Of a stretch of DNA of 21,352 nucleotides, positions 7,601 through 14,110 are shown piece after piece. The translations under genes were made by a program, and so were the position numbers. Every line of letters begins with the position of its first letter. Positions within the stretch are counted from its first letter, which is position 1. The notes below the pieces were generated by a model. That model was not told the origin of the DNA, ran no database searches, and was given only the letters and a program-made list of their open reading frames with translations. The stretch covers positions 1 to 21,352 of the forward strand of contig SYAK01000458.1 in the NCBI GenBank assembly GCA_005788935.1, read 5' to 3'. Source of the stretch: Pseudomonadota bacterium. Its GTDB lineage: Bacteria > Myxococcota > UBA9042 > PHBI01.

Positions 7601-10600
7601 GGCGCGAGGTCGCCGAGGACCGCCAGACGTGCACGGTCACGTCGCAGGCGGCACCGGTGCGATGCGAACTGAGGCCCGCGGCTGGCGGTCGGCACCGCGT
7701 GACGGCCCGGGTGAAGGACGCCGAGGGCCGCCCGAACGAGACGGTGCTGTCGATTTGGGTCCCTGGTGGCGCGATGCCCGCGAGCCGTGACGTGGCGCAG
7801 GAACGCGTGACCCTCATCCCGTCGAAGCGGTCGTATGCGCCGGGCGAGACCGCAGAGATCCTCGTGCAGTCGCCGTTCCCGAAGGCGTCGGGGGTGTGGC
7901 TGACCGTGCGGGACGGGGTCGCGGAGGAGCAGCCGCTCGTCATCAAGGACGGATCGGCGAAGATCGCCATCCCGATCGCGTCCTGGATGACCCCGAACCT
8001 CGGCGTCACCGTCTACCTGAACGGCGAGGCCGACCGCGCTGATGCCGCCGGGCGGCCGAACCCGGACCTTCCGAAGCGACCGGCCTACGCGATGGGCACC
8101 CTGTCCCTGTCGATCCCTCCCGCCGAGCGGCGCCTCGCGGTGGAGGTCGCGCCAGCCGCGCCGCGGGTCGAGCCAGGCGCGAAGACGACGATCTCGGTCA
8201 AGGTGCGCGATGCGGCGGGCGAGCCCGTCGAAGGCGCGGAGGTGGCGGTCGTCGTGGTCGACGAGTCGGTCCTCGCGTTGTCGGGGCATGCTTTTCCGGA
8301 CCCTGTGGGGATGTTCTACGGCGGCCGTGACGAGAGCGTGGCCGCGATGCACCTGCGCGAGCACCTCATGCTCGCGAGCCTCGCGGAGCTGCAGGGGGCG
8401 GGCGGTGCGCCGCCAGGCGAGCTGCTGAAAGGGATGGCCGAGGAGTCGCGGCGGTCCGCGATGATGATGAAGGCGATGCCAGCCCCGTCGGCGATGGCGC
8501 CATCGGAGGCGATGGCCGAGGGTTTGGCCGCTGACGGCGGTCACGGCGGGGCCGATGCCGGGGCTCCGATTGCGGTCCGGAAGAATTTCGAGGCGTTGGC
8601 GGTCTTCTTGCCGGAAGGCAAGACGAACGCGGCGGGTGGCCTCGAGGTGCCTGTGACGATGCCCGACAACCTGACGCGCTACCGCATCGTGGCGGTGGCC
8701 TTCTCGGGCGCGAAACACTTCGGCAAGGGCGAGTCTGCGGTCACCGCGCGCCTGCCGCTGATGGTTCGGATGTCCCCGCCGCGCTTCCTGAATTTCGGGG
8801 ACCGCTTCGAGCTGCCGGTGGTGCTGCAGAACCAGACCGACGCTCCGCTCGAGGTGAAGCTTGCGCTGCGCGCGACGAACGCGACGCTGACGGCGGGGGC
8901 TGGGCGGCTCGTGACGGTGCCCGCGAACGACCGGGTCGAGGTGCGCGTGCCGATGGCGGCCGCCAAGCCTGGCACGGCGCGCTTCCAGGCGGGCGCCACG
9001 AGTGGAGCGTGGTCGGACGCGGCCGAGGTGAAGCTGCCGGTCTGGACCCCTGCCACCACGGAGGCCTTCGCGACCTATGGCGAGGTGGACAAGGGCGGCG
9101 TGCGGCAGCCCGTGACGCTGCCAGGCGAGGTCGAGCTCGGCTTCGGAGGACTCGAGGTACAGACGAGCTCGACGCAGCTGCAGGCGCTGACGGACGCGGT
9201 CGTCTACCTCGTGACCTACCCGTTCGAGTGCAGCGAGCAGATCGCCTCGCGCATGATGGCGCTCGCGGCTCTGAAGGACGTGCTGACCGCCTTCAAGGCG
9301 GAGGGGCTGCCCTCACCCGAGGCGATGCTCGCGAGCGTCGCGCAGGACCTGAAGCGCCTGCGGGGCCTGCAGGGGGCCGAAGGCGGCTTCGCCTTCTGGC
9401 GACGGGATCAGGAGGCGTGGCCGTTCCTGACGGCCCATGTAATGCATGCCCTTTTGCGAACGCGGGAAAAGGGGTTTGATGTGCCTGCGGACATGACCGA
9501 CCGTGGGCTTGCCTACCTGCGCGACATCCGCAGGCACATGCAGGCGGACTGGTACACGGAGTCGACCCGCCGCGCCATCGAGAGCTACGCGCTCTATGTC
9601 CGGGCGCGTGCGGGCGACGTCGATGGCCTGCGGGCCTCGAAGATCCTTGCCGAGGAGGGAGGCGTCGAGAAGGCCAACCTTGAGCTCGTCGGCTGGCTCT
9701 ACCCGGTTGTGACCGCCGCGAAGGACGAGGCGACGCTCGTCGCGATCCGCAAGCACCTGAACAATCGCGTCACGGAGACTGCGGGAGCCGCGAACTTCGT
9801 GACGTCCTGGGGTGACGGGGGACACCTGTTGCTGCACTCGGACCGGCGCGTGGATGGCCTGCTGCTCGAGGGGCTCATCGGCGATCAGCCGAAGTCCGAT
9901 CTCATCCCGAAGCTCGTGCGTGGGCTGCTCGGGCAACGGAAGCAGGGGCGCTGGGGGTCGACGCAGGAGAACGCCTGGGTGCTGCTCGGGCTGGACCGCT
10001 ACTTCAGCACGTACGAAAAGGAGGTCCCGAAGTTCAAGGCGCGCGCGTGGCTCGGGCAGCTCTTTGCGGGCGAACACACCTTCAAGGGCCGGACGACCGA
10101 GCGCCACCAGATCGCCATCCCGATGCGGCAGCTCGCCGACCTCGGCGGCAAGGCGGACCTGACGCTCGCCAAGGACGGACCAGGGCGCATGTACTGGCGC
10201 GTCGGCATGCGCTACGCGCCCAAGTCGCTGAAGCTGGCGCCGAGCGACCACGGCTTCCATGTCGAGCGTATCTACGAGGCCATCGACGACCCGAAGGACG
10301 TGACGCGCGAGGCCGATGGGCGCTGGGTCATCCGGGCGGGGGCGCGCGTGCGGGTGAGGTTGACGATGCACACGGAGTCGCGCCGGTACCACGTGGCGCT
10401 CGTGGACCCGATGCCCGCCGGACTCGAGGCCCTGAACCCGGAGCTGCGCGGGACGCAGGCCGCACCGCAAGGCAGCGATGACGGTGCTGGCGGACGGCGC
10501 GGTGGCTGGTGGTGGGCCCCGTGGTACGAGCACGAGAACCTGCGCGACGAGCGGGCCGAGGCCTTCACGCCGCTGCTCTGGGAGGGCGTCTACAGCTACA

Positions 10601-10728
10601 CCTACGATGCGCGTGCGACGACGCCCGGCGAGTTCGTCGTGCCGCCGACCAAGGCCGAGGAGATGTACGCGCCCGAGACCTTCGGGCGCGGCGCCTCCGA
10701 CGTGGTGGTGGTCCGGGCGGCGCCCTGA
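4639..10728 (+). CDS. Alpha-2-macroglobulin-like protein with thioester motif (predicted lipoprotein)
   Basis: A very large periplasmic or surface protein (2029 aa) of the bacterial alpha-2-macroglobulin family, proposed to trap proteases covalently. A hydrophobic leader ends in LGGAC (Cys26), an imperfect lipobox suggesting membrane anchoring. A Pro/Ala-rich stretch and Ig-like (MG) domains follow. The MG2-type motif DRHLYRPDESV is near residue 700, and VVVVDESVLAL near 1205. A Met/Ala-rich, low-complexity stretch at ~1275-1305 is a plausible bait region. NFEALAVFLPEG is near 1316, the thioester motif CSEQ is at 1531-1534, then a helical thioester domain and a C-terminal macroglobulin domain (~1900-2029). 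The start is fixed by GAGG (4629-4632), 6 nt from the ATG. Unlike many such genes, no pbpC neighbour is present in this window. Confidence 0.93.
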   Translation: MRNPLRLLAVLLSTATVAAFSLGGACNGSTVNDGDGPLKHPRVDHAAPDGDLDGGSMKGEEAESVVGALNFTLAEGVAAPAGEAARPAQATPLPAPESAALLARLPPSGAEGGDVVDCALREGTQPPPLTGETVLAPFPPPSTPDLPPPEVAAAPAVLRAQPEGDVPLAPRVTITFATPMVAVTSHETLAASAVPATITPAIEGRWRWVGTRTLFFDPVGRAPMATDFRVEVPTGVRDARGRPHPAGQTVTFRTPPPSFVSTSPGGDGVSLEPTMVAMFDQRIDAQVALAEARVTVAGRPVKVRPLTAAELSKDLPGWQGDTDREGRWVAFRAVEKLPTAVEVVVTFPKGFASAEGPRRTESDLSFSFRTYGPLKLTGVRCGWGDACVPGMPLEAEFSNPLDEEAVRPSWISVSPGIQGLEATATWRGLTLTGLTRGKTTYEVTFSKEIKDIHGQTLGVDATRTWRVGPSQSLLASQLKPMTVLDPVARKRRLPVYVMNMAELDVELWQVRPQDWPAWQTWQQARWGTEKPMDPPGKRVFAQRVATGAPAEELTEVAIDLAPALSGDFGQVIAIIRPTGVEEDWDRTRMTAVTWVQATRLGIDAFHDGEDLVAWVTALGDGAPQKDVAVTLAPQDGTRQTDVSGLARFEVPVRSERQMVVARRGDDVAFLPDGEDGWQTEGVWVKANRRNQMRWMTFDDRHLYRPDESVAVKGALRHIEAGREGDVALLPAGAVTEVSWTAWDAMRNKIGEGRAPVSTLGTFHLSLKLPKTPSLGQARIDISTGESRHSHGFEIQEFRRPEFEVGASVSEGPHRVGGTATMSVVASYFAGGPLPNAAVMWQVSTAPASYVPPNHDAFVFGSWVPWWRWDGPGDSWHPATTLLKGRTDAAGRHTVALAFKGLTVPRPVTVFAEALVEDVNRQTWSTQASLLVHPSARYVGLRPERWFVDAGQPIVIDAVVTDLGGQRQAGVGVEVTLERLAWRKVRKDWREVAEDRQTCTVTSQAAPVRCELRPAAGGRHRVTARVKDAEGRPNETVLSIWVPGGAMPASRDVAQERVTLIPSKRSYAPGETAEILVQSPFPKASGVWLTVRDGVAEEQPLVIKDGSAKIAIPIASWMTPNLGVTVYLNGEADRADAAGRPNPDLPKRPAYAMGTLSLSIPPAERRLAVEVAPAAPRVEPGAKTTISVKVRDAAGEPVEGAEVAVVVVDESVLALSGHAFPDPVGMFYGGRDESVAAMHLREHLMLASLAELQGAGGAPPGELLKGMAEESRRSAMMMKAMPAPSAMAPSEAMAEGLAADGGHGGADAGAPIAVRKNFEALAVFLPEGKTNAAGGLEVPVTMPDNLTRYRIVAVAFSGAKHFGKGESAVTARLPLMVRMSPPRFLNFGDRFELPVVLQNQTDAPLEVKLALRATNATLTAGAGRLVTVPANDRVEVRVPMAAAKPGTARFQAGATSGAWSDAAEVKLPVWTPATTEAFATYGEVDKGGVRQPVTLPGEVELGFGGLEVQTSSTQLQALTDAVVYLVTYPFECSEQIASRMMALAALKDVLTAFKAEGLPSPEAMLASVAQDLKRLRGLQGAEGGFAFWRRDQEAWPFLTAHVMHALLRTREKGFDVPADMTDRGLAYLRDIRRHMQADWYTESTRRAIESYALYVRARAGDVDGLRASKILAEEGGVEKANLELVGWLYPVVTAAKDEATLVAIRKHLNNRVTETAGAANFVTSWGDGGHLLLHSDRRVDGLLLEGLIGDQPKSDLIPKLVRGLLGQRKQGRWGSTQENAWVLLGLDRYFSTYEKEVPKFKARAWLGQLFAGEHTFKGRTTERHQIAIPMRQLADLGGKADLTLAKDGPGRMYWRVGMRYAPKSLKLAPSDHGFHVERIYEAIDDPKDVTREADGRWVIRAGARVRVRLTMHTESRRYHVALVDPMPAGLEALNPELRGTQAAPQGSDDGAGGRRGGWWWAPWYEHENLRDERAEAFTPLLWEGVYSYTYDARATTPGEFVVPPTKAEEMYAPETFGRGASDVVVVRAAP

Positions 10729-10762
10729 CCCTCCTCCGACACAGGGGGGGGACGCACCGCGT

Positions 10763-10819
10763 GAAACAGAATGTTTCAAGTGGCGCGACATTCTGTTTCA
10801 CCCTGGAACACATTGTTGC
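10763..10819. repeat. Three-unit periodic dyad array II (GAAAC-N5-GTTTC)
   Basis: The units start at 10763, 10785 and 10805 (spacings 22 and 20 bp): GAAACAGAATGTTTC, GCGACATTCTGTTTC and GGAACACATTGTTGC. The first is the best copy in the window; TGAAACA-N3-TGTTTCA is a perfect inverted repeat. The array begins 34 nt after the macroglobulin stop codon and ends 383 nt before the kinase start. Units 2-3 align closely with units 1-2 of array III and with the reverse complement of array I, including bases between the arms. Confidence 0.8.
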
Positions 10820-10966
10820 GGCGGGCTCGTGTCCGTGCGGACGTCATCGGGTCGCGCGAGGGCGAGGTCTGCGTGGCGCGCATGGCCCGCGCGAGGCGAG
10901 GTCGCGGCAGACGTGGCGAGGTCGCCAGGTCCCGCGCCTGACGAGGACCGCTCGCTGAGACGGGCG

Positions 10967-11035
10967 GTGGACGGCCGTCCGTGTCGACATGGACGGGACA
11001 GGCGTCCACGGCGCTCGCGTCGTTCGGTCGACCGA
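10967..11035. repeat. Cluster of palindromes in the kinase leader
   Basis: The segment 10975-10996 is a 22-nt near-perfect palindrome (CCGTCC at one end, GGACGG at the other, TGTCGACA in the middle) with one G/T mismatch. It lies inside a 7-bp outer stem, GTGGACG (10967-10973) with CGTCCAC (11003-11009). It overlaps a perfect 12-bp palindrome, GGACGGCCGTCC (10969-10980). Another perfect 12-bp palindrome, TCGGTCGACCGA, is at 11024-11035. As RNA this could fold into a stable stem; as DNA it could be one or more operators. Confidence 0.5.
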
Positions 11036-11116
11036 GGGCTGTCGCGGTCGCGGTCGCGGCCAGGCGCGCAGGCTGCCTCGTGCGACTCCAGTCGGACTTG
11101 CGAGCGCGCTGGCTCA

Positions 11117-11155
11117 CTTTGCGTCATGGCAAGTCAGACGCTTTGCGTCTAGAAT
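11117..11155 (+). promoter_or_regulatory. Candidate promoter region of the kinase gene with direct and inverted repeat
   Basis: The 9-mer CTTTGCGTC occurs twice, at 11117-11125 and 11141-11149. The second copy is part of a perfect dyad AGACGC-TTT-GCGTCT (11136-11150). TAGAAT at 11150-11155 resembles a -10 box, but no clear -35 element is seen. The site is ~48 nt upstream of the kinase start. This is the least GC-rich part of the leader apart from array II. Confidence 0.35.
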
Positions 11156-11202
11156 ACCACGTCAGGTTGCGGTCGAGGCGCTGTGCCTGGCAGGAGTGGC
11201 GC

Positions 11203-14109
11203 ATGACAGAGCACCCCTTCAAGGTCGGCGCGGTTCTTGCGCAAGGCCGTTACCGAATCGACGCCCTCCTCGGCGAGGGGCGTATGGGGTCCGTGTACCG
11301 GGCGACCGAGCTGATGCTCGAGCGGCCTGTGGCGCTCAAGGTTCTGCACCCCGAACTGTCGGCTCATCCGTCGGCCCATCGACGGCTCGAGGCCGAGGCG
11401 AAGGCTCTCGCCCGTATCAGCTCGCCGCACGTCGTTCGAGTCAACACGTTCTTTGATGAGGCAGGCACCCTCGTCATTGACCTCGAGTACCTGGAGGGCG
11501 GCTCTCTCGTGGACCTGCTCGATGGGCGCGGGGTCGCATCTGATGTGGCGCTCGGCTGGATGGGGCAGCTCCTCGCTGGCCTCTCGGCCCTGCATGGCGC
11601 GGGGATCCTCCACCTCGACCTGCGGCCGGGGAACGTCCTTCGCGACGCGGACGGAAGGCTGAAGATCAAGGACCCGCTGGTGTCGGCCGAGAGTCAGCGC
11701 GAAGAGGGTATTCGAAGCCGCCTCGAAGCGACGCGCGGCACGCTTGCGTACATGGCGCCCGAACAGATCGCCGGAGTCGGGGCTGTCGACGGGCGAACCG
11801 ATGTGTATGCGGCGGGGGTGATGCTGTACGAGCTGCTGGCCGGGTGCGCGCCATTTCGTGGCAACCCGTTCGAGGTCATGGGGGGCCACGTGCGGCGCGA
11901 CCCCGACCTTACTGGGGTCCCCGCGCAGGCCCGCGCCGTCGTCGCCTGCGCCCTCGCCAAGGACCCCGCCAAGCGGTTCCAGACCGTGGAGGCCTTTGGC
12001 GAGGCGCTGTGGGCCGTCTCACCCTTGATGGGCAAGCCGCCGTCATCCAGCGCCGGTGTCGTCCAGCCGGCCGCTCGGCCGCCGTCCCGGGCGGACCTGT
12101 TCGCAAAGGCCGACCCGGCACCAGCCCCCGCGCCCTCGTCCCAGGCCGCGGTTTCGCGGCCGGTGTCGAAATTCGCCCTTCCGGAGCCGCGCTCGAAGGA
12201 CCCCGCGCCCGCGTCGCAGCCCACGGTGGGTCGGCCGGTGTCACAGGTCGCCCTGCCGGCGGTCGCGCCGAAGGTCGCAGCGCCTGCGTCGCAAGGTTCG
12301 GTGGACCGTCCGGCGTCGCAGGTCGCCCTCCCAGCGGTGGCGCCGAAGGGCGCTGCTCCCCCTCCGGCGGTGCCGCCGAAGGGTGGGGTCGCCGCGCCCG
12401 CGTCGCAGGGCGCCCCGTTGCGGGTCTCGAAGGAGCCGTTCCCGATGCCGCATCCGAGCGGGGCCAGCCGGTCGCCGTCTCAGGGCTCGCTTCCAGCTGT
12501 CCCGCCCGAGGGGCCGCCAGCGTCGGGCTGGGCATCGCTCGTGCCGCCGGAGTTGGACATGGCGCCTGCTGCGCCGGTCAAGTCGTCGTCGCCCGAGGAG
12601 GCGTTCGTGACCCTGCGGCGGCGCTCCGGGGCCACGCCGCAGGACATCCCGGCGGCCGGGGTCGCGCCGTGGCGGGTGGGCTCGGAGCCGCGGGACGGCC
12701 GTTCTGCCGACGCCGAACAACCTCCCGGACCACGCGTGTCGAGTCGCGGCCTCCGCTCGGAGCTGGGGGATGCGTCGTCCGACGGGCGCGGGCATGCGGC
12801 GGTTCGGGATTTGGACGGGGCCGCGCGGGGGCCGACGACCGATGCCTCCGCGCGTCCTCCTGCGTTCGAGCCGAGGCAGATCGGCTCGCGGGTCGAGTTC
12901 GAGCTCCGCCACGTCGAGAGCGCCATCCCGACGCTGCTCGAGGCCCCGGTGCCCCCCGCGGTTGTGGCCCCGCCTCGGACGCGTTCGGTGCCCGCCCCAG
13001 CCAGTCGCTGGCTGGACCCCTCGCTGCGCTGGCTAGCGTTCGGGGTGTTGGCGATGGTCACCTTTGTCGTCCTGCTTGTCGTTTCCCTCCAGGGGGCCGA
13101 CGAGCCGAACGAGAACGCAGACGCGTCCGATGCCGAGGCCGCGACCACCGAGACCGGGAAGCCGGTCCCGACGACGCCCGCCGAGTCCGAGCTCGTGCTC
13201 GAGGTCGACCCGCCCGACGCCGCGGTCACGGTCGACGGGAAGTCCGTCCGCGGCAAGGTCGCGGGGCTGAAGCTCGGCGGCGAGGTGACGGTCATCGCGG
13301 AGGCGGAGGGCTTTGCGCGCTTCGAGAAGATCGTCGACCTCGACAGCGCGTCGGTGACAGTCGCCATCAAGCTCGAGAAGGCCCGCGAGAAGGTGGTGGT
13401 TGTCCTCGAGCCCGTCGGCGACGATGCGGCCTGGCTCGTCGTCAGCGGCAAGCTCCTCGGCAAGGGCCCGCAGGCCTATAGCGGAGTCGCGGGTGAGGTC
13501 ATCAGGGTCGAGGTCCGGCCGTCGCAGGATGGCGTCCCGCCCGTCATCGAGGAGGTCACGCTCGACCCCGCCGTCAGGACAAGGACGTTCTTCATCGGAA
13601 AGGCCGCGCCGTTGGAGGCCGCTGTGGGCGCTGGGTCGACCACCGAGCGGCCGGCGGCCGGCGCTGCGGAGGCCTCTGGCAGCGAGGGTCTCCTGCAGCT
13701 GACCGCCCGGCCATGGGCCTCGGTGTCGATCGACGGACGTCCTGTGGGCGACACCCCCCTGTCGCGGCGGCTGGCGTCTGGGAGTCACAGCATTCGATTT
13801 CAGAAGGGAGAGCAGAGCGTTATAAAATCCGTAACGATCGTCGCCGGAGAGACGCTTCGCCTGTCGCACGACTTCGACAGCGAGGACGGGGCGCAGAGCA
13901 CGCTGGGCGCGAAGGGCACCCTGCAGGTGAAGGCGCGCCCGTGGGCCAAGGTGTTGATCAACGGCCGCCCGGTCGGAGACGCGCCCGTGTCGATGCAGAT
14001 GGCGCCGGGAATCTACTTCGTGGTCCTTACGAAAGGCGCGGAGCGCGTCACGAAGTCCGTGAAGGTCGAGGCAGGGAGGACCGCCACGGTCAACCACGCC
14101 TTCGACTGA
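11203..14109 (+). CDS. Transmembrane Ser/Thr protein kinase with altered catalytic motifs and PEGA repeats
   Basis: A membrane kinase (968 aa). The N-terminal kinase domain (~residues 16-275) has the Gly loop GEGRMG (24-29), Lys46 in VALKV, a helix-C Glu (~65) and MAPE (184-187). HRD is replaced by HLD (137-139, Asp139 and Asn144 kept) and DFG by DPL (157-159, Asp157 kept). It may be active with unusual regulation, or weak. A long Pro/Ala/Ser linker with 25-residue repeats leads to one TM helix (~611-629). The periplasmic part has PEGA-type domains: one at ~663-725, then two close repeats sharing RPVGD at ~829-891 and ~905-968. PEGA kinases are typical of Myxococcota; the signal sensed is unknown. 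AGGAG (11192-11196), 6 nt upstream, fixes the start. It ends one base from the convergent receptor gene. Confidence 0.92.
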   Translation: MTEHPFKVGAVLAQGRYRIDALLGEGRMGSVYRATELMLERPVALKVLHPELSAHPSAHRRLEAEAKALARISSPHVVRVNTFFDEAGTLVIDLEYLEGGSLVDLLDGRGVASDVALGWMGQLLAGLSALHGAGILHLDLRPGNVLRDADGRLKIKDPLVSAESQREEGIRSRLEATRGTLAYMAPEQIAGVGAVDGRTDVYAAGVMLYELLAGCAPFRGNPFEVMGGHVRRDPDLTGVPAQARAVVACALAKDPAKRFQTVEAFGEALWAVSPLMGKPPSSSAGVVQPAARPPSRADLFAKADPAPAPAPSSQAAVSRPVSKFALPEPRSKDPAPASQPTVGRPVSQVALPAVAPKVAAPASQGSVDRPASQVALPAVAPKGAAPPPAVPPKGGVAAPASQGAPLRVSKEPFPMPHPSGASRSPSQGSLPAVPPEGPPASGWASLVPPELDMAPAAPVKSSSPEEAFVTLRRRSGATPQDIPAAGVAPWRVGSEPRDGRSADAEQPPGPRVSSRGLRSELGDASSDGRGHAAVRDLDGAARGPTTDASARPPAFEPRQIGSRVEFELRHVESAIPTLLEAPVPPAVVAPPRTRSVPAPASRWLDPSLRWLAFGVLAMVTFVVLLVVSLQGADEPNENADASDAEAATTETGKPVPTTPAESELVLEVDPPDAAVTVDGKSVRGKVAGLKLGGEVTVIAEAEGFARFEKIVDLDSASVTVAIKLEKAREKVVVVLEPVGDDAAWLVVSGKLLGKGPQAYSGVAGEVIRVEVRPSQDGVPPVIEEVTLDPAVRTRTFFIGKAAPLEAAVGAGSTTERPAAGAAEASGSEGLLQLTARPWASVSIDGRPVGDTPLSRRLASGSHSIRFQKGEQSVIKSVTIVAGETLRLSHDFDSEDGAQSTLGAKGTLQVKARPWAKVLINGRPVGDAPVSMQMAPGIYFVVLTKGAERVTKSVKVEAGRTATVNHAFD
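12127..12351 (+). repeat. Tandem 75-nt (25-residue) repeats in the kinase linker
   Basis: Three in-frame units start at 12127, 12202 and 12277, each 75 nt, with a fourth degenerate start at 12352. The protein units follow the pattern PAxSQxxVxRPxSxxALPxxxxK. Units 2 and 3 are the most alike and share SQVALPAVAPK. They extend the disordered cytoplasmic linker between the kinase domain and the TM helix, and probably vary in copy number between strains. Confidence 0.75.
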
Positions 14110-14110
14110 A

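Larger units (their letters stand above)
10729..11202. other. 474-nt non-coding stretch before the kinase gene, with dyads
   Basis: I see no credible gene here; the open frames have arginine-rich shadow compositions. It holds a G8 run (10744-10751), periodic array II (10763-10819), and three copies of GGCGAGGTC (10861, 10895, 10915). Further on are a palindrome cluster (10967-11035), three tandem GTCGCG units (11041-11058) and a promoter-proximal dyad (11136-11150). The length and the concentration of dyads suggest a long regulatory leader or a structured transcript. Confidence 0.6.

Noticed and set aside
5737..8718. A 993-codon open frame on the minus strand
   Set aside because: It lies fully antisense to the macroglobulin gene. 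Its Arg/His-rich composition is typical of the reverse phase of a GC-rich gene, with no domain or ribosome binding site.
10794..10810. A true parS site for ParB
   Set aside because: TGTTTCAC is followed by CCTGGAACA, so the 16-bp palindrome is not formed; the spacing and the second half-site differ.
10820..11202. An upstream coding extension of the kinase
   Set aside because: The open frame continues to 10981 but has no protein-like features, while the ATG at 11203 has a strong ribosome binding site and starts just before the kinase domain.
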